From the NCBI GenBank assembly GCA_040954595.2, contig CM082578.2, forward strand, positions 1,240,001 through 1,304,000: a stretch of 64,000 nucleotides of DNA. The letters are read 5' to 3'. Of the stretch, positions 57,151-64,000 are shown in pieces. This stretch comes from Balanoglossus misakiensis. Taxonomy: Eukaryota; Hemichordata. Position 1 is the stretch's first letter. Each line of letters opens with the position of its first letter. The notes under the pieces are model-generated. The model did no database searches, was not told the DNA's origin, and worked only from the letters and a program-made list of their open reading frames with translations. The translations under genes and the position numbers were made by a program.

Positions 57151-57603
57151 TACAATCCGTGTTTCAGTGTTCGCAAGTAACCTGTCCGTTTCTCACAGTC
57201 TGTGTTTCATTGTCCGTAAATGAGGCTCAGTCACCTCGTAGCCCTACTCAAGGGCATAATTTAGTGGGGGTCCACAGAAAAAAATGACTAAAGTCCGCGC
57301 AAACGGGGCTCGTTCAAGACAAGCCCATGTCACAATCCGTGTTTCAGTGTCCGCAAGTAACCTGTCCGTTTCTCACAGTCCGTGTTTCATTGTCCGTAAA
57401 TGAGGCTCGGTCACCTCGTAGCCCTACTCAAGGGCATAATTTAGTGGGGGTCCACAGAAAAAAATTACTAAAGTCCGCGCAAACGGGGCTCGTTCAAGAC
57501 GAGCCCATGTCACAATCCGTGTTTCAGTGTCCGCAAGTAACCTGTCCGTTTCTCACAGTCCGTGTTTCATTGTCCGTAAATGAGGCTCGGTCACCTCGTA
57601 GCC
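57151..57603. repeat. 180-bp tandem array overlapping the transposase 3' end
   Basis: Units begin at 57151, 57331 and 57511 (CACAATCCGTGTTTCAGTGT), with an exact 180-base period. The third unit is cut at 57603. The last 17 codons of the transposase lie in the third unit, so the same coding tail is repeated downstream in the two full units. The copies differ at only a few bases. Confidence 0.95.
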
Positions 57604-59928
57604 AATGAGTTGCTTCCCAACACGTAGGTTGAAGAACTTGTGCTTCACCTTGGTCTGGGGGTTAAGGTCTTTGAAACATACGTAAGCATTCGTCAATGCT
57701 ACATCCATCAGGTACCAGGCCATGTATACCCACCAGCGGTTGTTCTTTCGCCCACAGTGGTAGTATTTTCGCTTCTGGTTAGCGCGGTCAACGCCTCCCA
57801 TGAAGACGCGGTACTTCGACAAACTCAGGGGCACATTTCTCTCTTCCTCACCACTGCCAACTGTCTCCGTGTCAATTGGTGGATAAACGTTGTTCAGGAT
57901 CAACACCTGTGCATTGCTATCCTGATAAGCTGCCAGGTTGATTCGGCAATCGACTCGGGTGGCTGCCTTCATTTCACCGACCTTCAGTGGAAGCTTCTTC
58001 TTTTTCCTGGTGGGAATAAGCATGGGCGGCATACTCCGACGGTTACGTCGGTTGAAGCTTCCAACCATATACATGCCCATCTCCATCAGTTCTCTCGCAG
58101 TTAACACAGTTGTGAAGAGGCTGTCACAGAAGAGGATGTGGTTGTACCCGCAGAACGGCTGAACAAGTTCAATCGTTATTCTTTTCACCACTCCCCTCTC
58201 CTGTTTTTTCCCGTCATTCCTGTCAAGGTACTTCACCCCCAGGTAGGGAGCAAAGTTTGCCACATAGGATGTGACAGAGTCCGCCAACTGCCATACCTTA
58301 AAGCCGTCTCTGTCTGGCTTGTGGGGAAGCCTCTGTTTGAATTTCGAACGTCCTTTGAACTTCACCATGCCTTCATCGATGGAGATTTCCTGTCCCATCT
58401 GATAGCTGTGTACGCAACTGTTTACAAGGGGCTCCATCCATGGGTTTACTTTATACATTGGGTCGTCCTGACAACGGCGTGACCGTCTGTTCGGGTCAGG
58501 GTCTCGTCTTGGATCCTTCTGGGGGTCAGCCAAGTGGAAATACCGCATCAACCTGTGGTAGCGTTGACGGGTCATGACTGACGAAATGCCAACATTATGC
58601 AGGAAAATGTCGCTGGACCAATGGTCGCCCACAGCAGGCTTGCGGTCAATGCCCATGATGATGACAACGCCCAGGAAGGCTTGCATCTCTCTGTAATTGG
58701 TCGCTCGCCACTCAGAGTCGATTTTCTTTGCGATGTAATGCTGGTGATACGACGCATATTTGTTCGTTTCCTTCACCGCCAGAGATATCATGTCCGGTGA
58801 TACAAATTTCAGGAAGTATTCCAACTCCCGTGCATGTGTTGCCATAGTAAACGTGGGTCCACGCTCTTTCTCGAACAGGGGTTCGGAAAATATCTCAGTG
58901 TCCTCATGCTGCGAAAGACGCCACTCGTCCCCATCCTTGGAGGCCTCCCGTATGGCCTCTTCTATTACGGCTTCATTCTCGGAGTCGGACTCCTCAGATG
59001 GAGTACCAGGAAATGACAGCTCGTAAAAGTTATCGTCCTCTGCCGCATCCTCATCAATGTCCGTCACGTTTCCCTCATCCTCCTCAAGGTCATCATCAGG
59101 CCGTCTATATCGGAACAAGCCTGTTTTGGCGTCCAAAATCTTTTCGGGCTTAAACTCAGGTGGACTGTAGCGCACCTTTTTTTTTACTGCTTTCTTGGAT
59201 GATCCCACCTTCCCAGTGGAAGTCGAGGCGACTGCCTGATGAGGGCTCATCTGAGCAGCAGATGGCACTTCTGGGGAGGTCTCGTGACTATCATCTGTCG
59301 TACATGGGGTCACTGGCGGGGAACTGGCTGGTTCGCCCGCCTCTGGGGTCGTCTGATCGCTCCCGCGTGGAACTTCTGTCGGGGTACTGTCTGGTTCGCC
59401 CGCCTTCGCAGTCACCTCATCACTCCTGGGTGGAGTTTCTGTCGGGGTACTGGCTGGTTCGCCCGCCTTCGCAGTCACCTCATCACTCCTGGGTGGAGCT
59501 TCTGTCTCACCGTCCGAGTCGACAACGGGTCGATCGGACTTGCGCTTACGTTTCCCGCCAGACTTCTGCTGCTTACTGGATTGTAAGTCAGCCTCTGAAG
59601 TCACCTCGTCACTCCTGGGTGGAGCTTCTGTCGGGGTACTGGCTGGTTCGCCCGCTTCCGCAGTCACCTCATCACTCCGGGGTGGAGCTTCTGTCTCATC
59701 GGCCGAGTCGACAACGGGTCGACTGGACTTGCGCTTACGTTTCCCGCCAGGCTTCTCCGTCTCCTCAAATCTGACGCTCAAAAGGCGTTTCTTTGCCTTC
59801 TTTTTCTTGGCCTTTCCCTTCCTAACAGGGGAGTCTACATCATAGCGATCGCTGCCCGTTCCACTGGATTCCGGGTTCCGAATCTTTCGGGTTGCCTTCA
59901 AAAAACTCTTTCGGTCCGTCAAACTCAT
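57553..59928 (-). CDS. piggyBac transposase 2 (about 791 aa, extended N-terminus)
   Basis: TTAA-specific transposase. I start it at the ATG at 59928 (MSLTDRKSFLKATRKIR), 41 bases after a TATA box; the frame is open further upstream to 60144. Residues about 30-270 are disordered, basic and acidic, with five or more degenerate copies of APPRSDEVTAEAGEPASTPT. The catalytic domain follows with D518 (ISIDEGMVKFKG), D602 (HILFCDSLFTT) and D714 (FMGGVDRANQ). After LRVGKQLIGYEV the frame ends EPHLRTMKHGL within the 180-base repeat, so the usual C-terminal Cys-rich end-binding domain is absent. No stop or frameshift in the body. A near-identical piece of its N-terminal repeats lies at 6247-6485. Confidence 0.9.
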   Translation of the reverse strand: MSLTDRKSFLKATRKIRNPESSGTGSDRYDVDSPVRKGKAKKKKAKKRLLSVRFEETEKPGGKRKRKSSRPVVDSADETEAPPRSDEVTAEAGEPASTPTEAPPRSDEVTSEADLQSSKQQKSGGKRKRKSDRPVVDSDGETEAPPRSDEVTAKAGEPASTPTETPPRSDEVTAKAGEPDSTPTEVPRGSDQTTPEAGEPASSPPVTPCTTDDSHETSPEVPSAAQMSPHQAVASTSTGKVGSSKKAVKKKVRYSPPEFKPEKILDAKTGLFRYRRPDDDLEEDEGNVTDIDEDAAEDDNFYELSFPGTPSEESDSENEAVIEEAIREASKDGDEWRLSQHEDTEIFSEPLFEKERGPTFTMATHARELEYFLKFVSPDMISLAVKETNKYASYHQHYIAKKIDSEWRATNYREMQAFLGVVIIMGIDRKPAVGDHWSSDIFLHNVGISSVMTRQRYHRLMRYFHLADPQKDPRRDPDPNRRSRRCQDDPMYKVNPWMEPLVNSCVHSYQMGQEISIDEGMVKFKGRSKFKQRLPHKPDRDGFKVWQLADSVTSYVANFAPYLGVKYLDRNDGKKQERGVVKRITIELVQPFCGYNHILFCDSLFTTVLTARELMEMGMYMVGSFNRRNRRSMPPMLIPTRKKKKLPLKVGEMKAATRVDCRINLAAYQDSNAQVLILNNVYPPIDTETVGSGEEERNVPLSLSKYRVFMGGVDRANQKRKYYHCGRKNNRWWVYMAWYLMDVALTNAYVCFKDLNPQTKVKHKFFNLRVGKQLIGYEVTEPHLRTMKHGL

Positions 59929-59968
59929 GGTCTGTAGTGGTACTGACAAAACTGTCCACGAAACACCC

Positions 59969-59976
59969 CTTTTATA
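59969..59976 (-). promoter_or_regulatory. TATA box of piggyBac transposase 2
   Basis: CTTTTATA on the plus strand reads TATAAAAG on the minus strand, a consensus TATA box 41 bases before the ATG at 59928. It supports that start over the longer open frame. Confidence 0.7.
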
Positions 59977-60416
59977 AGCAGTCGCACATGAACCTGTGAC
60001 AGGCGTTCTCCCATCTAATTGGACGCCTAATATATAGGTACGCAAACACGTGACACAAAAATATGTCCGCAGGCAATCGGACCTATGGGGCTCTTCAAAA
60101 TTCCCGCCAGAAATGGAAATCTGGAACAGCAATTTGCGTAACAATACAGAAAGTATTGATCGACCATGACGTTAAAATTTCGCATCTGTGCGGCCTAAGC
60201 AGAACTCATGTCCCCTATGTTACGCGAATGCAAGGCACACCTTTCGCCCGTGTCTGTACATACCCCTCGGTAACACGCAGCACCGAGGAACCGTTACGGC
60301 ACACACCCGTCCAATTCACCAGCCTGAGTTACAGGCATCCGCACACTGTGTCGTTCTCTAATGGTGAGTAACGCAAAACCCACCGGACCGAGAGCGTATT
60401 CGTCGGCTTTGTTTAC

Positions 60417-61195
60417 GTCAAAATGCACACCCAGTCGCTTTTTACACACTCGTGCCGCTGGCTACGCAAAGCCAAGTCCCGTCAAAACCTGTCCGATCCA
60501 ATGTGTCGCGAACCGGGGTGTAAACGACGAGTCGGTCTACATCGTCGGCCGTTACGTCAAAATGCACACCCAGTCGCTTTTTACACACTCGTGCCGCTGG
60601 CTACGCAAAGCCAAGTCCCGTCAAAACCTGTCCGATCCAATGTGTCGCGAACCGGGGTGTAAATGACGAGTTGGTCTACATCGTCGGCCGTTACGTCAAA
60701 ATGCACACCCAGTCGCTTTTTACACACTTGTGCCGCTGGCTACGCAAAGCCGAGGTCCCGTCAAAACCTGTCCGATCCAATGTGTCGCGAACCGGGGTGT
60801 AAACGACGAGTCGGTCTACATCGTCGGCCGTTACGTCAAAATGCACACCCAGTCGCTTTTTACACACTCGTGCCGCTGGCTACGCAAAGCCAAGTCCCGT
60901 CAAAACCTGTCCGATCCAATGTGTCGCGAACCGGGGTGTAAACGACGAGTTGGTCACCATCGTCGGCCGTTACGTCAAAATGCACACCCAGTCGCTTTTT
61001 ACACACTCGTGCCGCTGGCTACGCAAAGCCAAGTCCCGTCAAAACCTGTCCGATCCAATGTGTCGCGAACCGGGGTGTAAACGACGAGTCGGTCTACATC
61101 GTCGGCCGTTACGTCAAAATGCACACCCAGTCGTTTTTACACACTTGTGCCGCTGGCTACGCAAGCCAAGTCCCGTCAAAGCCTGTCCGTACCAA
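60417..61195. repeat. 139-bp tandem array in piggyBac element 2
   Basis: Six units beginning GTCAAAATGCACACCCAGTC start at 60417, 60556, 60695, 60835, 60974 and 61113 (the last partial and more diverged, to about 61195). The array lies on the 5' side of the transposase gene. The open frames across it (LATQSQVPSKP and similar) are by-products of the repeat. Confidence 0.95.
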
Positions 61196-61767
61196 GTTTT
61201 CTTTCACGAGTAATTGTAGGCTACGAGTCGGTCGCGAAAGATATGACCTGCGACGCACGCACGCCAAGATGTCGGTCATCGGTTCGCACCATCGGCAAAA
61301 ATCGTCATGTTTTCCCGAGTCGATCCCAAAACGCACTCTCCTAAACAGGCACCCACGAGTGTGTCCGACACGTCTGGCCATCGAAAAGGTCGATACCCTA
61401 TGTCGTTGTGGAACCGTCTGCTATGGAAAACTATGCATCGCTGTCAAGTACGTTTTTGCGGACACATAAAAAACGGTCTCCCCAGGGTCGGGGGTGACCG
61501 GCGGAATTTGCCTCTAAGGATAGTGTGCTCTTTGTAGTTCAAGGCAAATAACCCTGTCGAGACTTTCCTGTCCTAACAGATTTTGCCCTCAAAACGGTAG
61601 TTCAAAGACAACCCGTTATAGCGAAGCGCACGCAAACGCCTAGAGACTCCAGCGGGTCGGTGAATCATATCGATTCATACCGATTAGGTCATTCATCACT
61701 CGCCAACGTTCGACTTCTACCCACACCGGAAATCGGGCGGTCTGCTACGGACTCGACAGCGTTCGGG
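61196..61767. other. Right terminal region of piggyBac element 2
   Basis: CpG-rich DNA between the 139-base array and the element end. Short frames show no recognisable domain. It probably holds only end-recognition sequence. Confidence 0.4.
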
Positions 61768-62071
61768 TTAATATTGGATCATCGTTACCCTGTCACCACT
61801 GTGGAAGTCCACACAACTGGTCCCTGGATTACTCTAGACAGACTCAGTGATAACTTATTTTAACCACCCATTGGTCCTGGTGATATACAAGCCCCTCTCA
61901 ATGTCAAGGTCTATTCGGTGTCTGGTAAAATTAACTACAGGGTTAGAGAGTTTCAGTTTGGTGAGATTATTGACACCTCCAAGCAATTTCGACATTGTGA
62001 GGATGATGAGCTTGAAGTTACTACACTTCCAGACTTTGGAATAGTTACAACAATCGAGAGTACGCTTGAAG

Positions 62072-64000
62072 GTAAGATTGTGTTTCAGTTTCATAGTTTA
62101 GGTCCAATTTGGTATATACCAGTATACATATATACTATACTATGGGACCTTATGGGATCAAGGTAGTCTGTCTGTCTGTATGTCTGTATGCCTGTCTGTC
62201 TATCTGTATTTATGTACTGTTAAACGGGTCATTTTCGTGACGAAATTGTTCATGATATCAATGGAGGCAAATGTCTCGCGAGGATTAATTTTCATGATCT
62301 CTTATTTTTACTGGATAGTTATTTCTGAAAAATATTTTATGTGACTTATTATTTTCATGTATTTTGGCTATCGCATATTTCACGAAAAATTTAATGCTTG
62401 CGAAAATAACCCGTTTTACAGTATGTTTGTATGTATGGATGGATGGATGGATGCATGCATGCATGTATGTATGTATGAATGTAGGTATGAATGTAGGTAT
62501 GAATGTATATTATATTATGCAAGTAGTGGACATTCTATGGTTTGTGAGAAATCAGAAGCGCTTATTCTTCATGTATCCTTCCTGCCAAAACAGACGAGAT
62601 GCAACACTGGGCAAAAAGGTTGATATACATTCAGTATTTTTACGTATATGGACACGTAGATCAGGAATATGCGCAAGTATACAATAGTCTGCACAGTTGT
62701 ACATCTACAATCTGCACCACGTATATGTGACGTATATTCACGTATATGGAACATACCAATGTGTTAGTATACGTGCACGTATATCTATGAAGATCACGGG
62801 TGTGCACAACGCAGACCAATGCAGATCAAGTGCACACTATAAACATTCCAACGTATTTGTACACATTCTCAGTGCATATCTTCCTTGCTATTTGCATGAC
62901 TGTGTTATTAGCATACGTTACATCATCATCACAGACATTTACATTTGCATAGTTGAGTTCACGTTCCTGGTATTTTTACGTATATTTAACGCAGACCTTT
63001 CCAGAAATTACCATACATTATGTCATCATTGTTGGCAAATATTTGCAAAATAATTTTGGGGTCATATTTAAATTACCCCAAAGGTCACAATTCTGGGGTC
63101 ATCCTTCATGGTCAGGATTTGACCTTTCCTTCTCATTCACCTTTGCTGTAAATTTGTTACTATTAATCTGCTTTGAGATGCAACTGCATTTCAAAGCAGA
63201 TCAATAGCAACAAATTGGTAAAAGCATATTTCAAACCGATGCATTTCCTCCCATCATGCATCAACAAAAAACTGCTCACATAATAAAATTCACTTAAAAG
63301 GTTATTTTATTTAAAACATATAAAATGATTGAAGACATTACATGGACTAAGAACACAGTGTTTTGTTTTTAAATGCAAACCTAAAATCTGAAAAATAATC
63401 CTCAAAGTCTAGCTTCATTCAGTAACTCCAAAATACCATGAAAAATTTGCTTCATCTGACATCATCAGATCGCCTGCTTGCACCATGTTATCCTATTAAG
63501 ATTTGTCTTCAAAATCCACCATCTTGCCATGACTCTGTAGAAGCTGTCAAAAAGAAAAGAAAAAGAGTATTTAGTTTGGTCATCTTAAGCACTTATCTTT
63601 GACTGCAGTGCCTATGAGCTACAACTTTTGGGAAGTCTGAACCACTGGCAGTTTATATAGAGTGGGCTGTAAACACCTTCACCTGGAACACAGCGACAAG
63701 TCAGTCCGTTCTGTTTTTACCTTGTCACCAACATGACAGTGCACTGTTTAAGTTTATAATAAACGTCCCCCATTGTTTTTAGTTTATGGGTGAAAATGTC
63801 TCATTTGCATTCAACAAATCGGGCCATGGGAAATGTCTTCACACCTTCCAAATGTATACTTTGTTATCTGTCATGGTGACAAGGTACAAAAAGCATACAG
63901 ATTCAGTGTGCTGTTATCGCAACCAAGGTCAAATAGTTATGACTGAATAGTTGCTCACTATCACGCGTAAGAGCATGGTTAGAGATACCAAGTATCCAAG
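62072..64000. other. Downstream intron/flank: MITE, microsatellite, possible third mucin exon start
   Basis: 62215-62423 is a full family B hairpin. 62428-62515 is a TATG/GGAT-type microsatellite. CCTGCCAAAACAG ending at 62593 matches the acceptor before the module 2 mucin exon, and the following ACGAGATGCAAC matches its first bases, but similarity then stops. Positions 62630-63000 repeat the motif ACGTATAT many times. A small hairpin (TCTGCTTTGA/TCAAAGCAGA type) lies at 63150-63218. No further exon is supported to the window end. Confidence 0.5.

Larger units (their letters stand above)
56311..61767 (-). mobile_element. piggyBac element 2, 5.46 kb, with terminal tandem arrays
   Basis: Inserted exactly at TTAA (56307-56310 and 61768-61771) in the exon of module 2; the intact exon of module 1 shows the uninterrupted site (AGCTTATTAATATTGG at 53465). 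The ends read CCCTCTTGCTACCAGGGG and, in complement, CCCGAACGCTGTCGAG, sharing little beyond CCC. It holds one transposase gene, a 180-base array on its 3' side and a 139-base array on its 5' side. It is CpG-rich, unlike the AT-rich host DNA. Confidence 0.9.
26936..62071 (+). pseudogene. Giant lectin/LDLa/CUB/CCP/EGF/mucin/expansin-like gene, decaying
   Basis: About 26 exons with GT-AG borders and mainly phase-1 boundaries form one rightward locus: C-type lectin, LDLa, CUB x3, CCP x4, EGF x2, CCP x4, mucin-like exons, then two tandem expansin-like modules. All are extracellular domains, so the product would be secreted or surface-bound and would bind carbohydrate or protein. The 5' end (signal peptide, first half of the lectin domain) is not found left of 26936, where transposon DNA begins. 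Disablements are visible: frameshifts near 27618, 47280 and 54692; in-frame TAA at 42389, 48513 and 61861; and a 5.5-kb piggyBac insertion inside the last exon. Most exons are otherwise clean, so decay is recent, or this is a null allele. No known gene with this full architecture comes to mind. Confidence 0.8.
55294..62071 (+). pseudogene. Expansin-like module 2, broken by a piggyBac insertion and a stop
   Basis: Exons 55294-55436 and 55733-55951 are near-identical copies of the module 1 exons (for example VSKDCDTFETFVNATCEKYR and VCGQCLNVIGSNDASVVVRV) and are open. The third, CBM63-like exon starts at 56274 but is interrupted after TTAA at 56310 by a 5.5-kb piggyBac element, and resumes at 61772 (GATCATCGTTACCCTG...) up to 62071. 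It also carries GAA to TAA at 61861-61863 compared with module 1. The first barrel exons might still be made; the carbohydrate-binding half cannot be. Confidence 0.85.

Noticed and set aside
59160-59774. 204-codon plus-strand frame opposite the piggyBac transposase
   Set aside because: It is the antisense shadow of the repeated N-terminal region; its repeats mirror the transposase codons.
60361-61213. Several overlapping plus-strand frames with repeated LATQSQVPSKP-type peptides
   Set aside because: All are translations of the 139-base tandem array in the end of the piggyBac element, with no independent coding signal.

Overview
The window is animal nuclear DNA, probably from a marine invertebrate; the species cannot be fixed from the sequence. 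The evidence is AT-rich introns, GT-AG exons that mostly begin and end in phase 1, extracellular shuffled domains (C-type lectin, LDL-receptor class A, CUB, CCP/sushi, calcium-binding EGF), and a very dense load of DNA transposons and hairpin elements. There is no bacterial gene layout, CRISPR array or recognisable RNA gene.

Layout. Positions 1-6246 hold no gene I can support, only diverged repeats, including a long inverted repeat at 4790-5965. Positions 6247-8579 are a composite scar: a near-identical piece of a piggyBac transposase reading frame, followed directly by a truncated foldback element and then a second tiny piggyBac piece. Positions 9285-9742 are a Mutator-like foldback element with a 9-bp target duplication. 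Positions 10525-25815 look like an ISL2EU-type DNA transposon. A SWIM/YqaJ-nuclease gene runs rightward (exons 10525-11494 and 21174-21990) and converges on a leftward THAP-plus-DDE transposase gene (25815 to 22279). Between the SWIM and YqaJ exons, on the opposite strand, lies one uninterrupted 2,513-codon frame (20207 to 12666). It has an N-terminal hydrophobic region, a ubiquitin-like segment, an OTU protease-like domain, an XPG/FEN-like nuclease core and a terminal CXC cysteine domain. The nuclease-plus-Cys-rich pairing recalls the Academ transposon superfamily; the rest of the architecture is unusual.

From 26936 to at least 62071 a single rightward, many-exon host locus can be followed: C-type lectin, LDLa, three CUB, four CCP, two EGF, four CCP, Thr/Ser-rich mucin-like exons, then a tandemly duplicated module of a mucin exon plus an expansin-like unit (double-psi beta-barrel and a CBM63-like domain). 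Expansin-like modules in a lectin/CUB/CCP animal protein are the most striking host feature. The locus carries frameshifts near 27618, 47280 and 54692, in-frame stops at 42389, 48513 and 61861, and a piggyBac element inside its last recognised exon. As given it is therefore a pseudogene or a decaying allele.

Two piggyBac elements lie in this locus. One (50912-53351) is apparently intact, sits in an intron and has a 577-codon transposase. The other (56311-61767) is inserted at TTAA inside an exon, encodes a transposase of about 791 residues and carries a 180-bp array at one end and a 139-bp array at the other. The introns also hold a 4.36-kb perfect foldback element (30542-34897), five copies of a TTAA-flanked hairpin family, eight copies of a second hairpin family, and several single hairpins. 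The piggyBac scar at 6247-6485 ties the left edge of the window to the element at its right edge.
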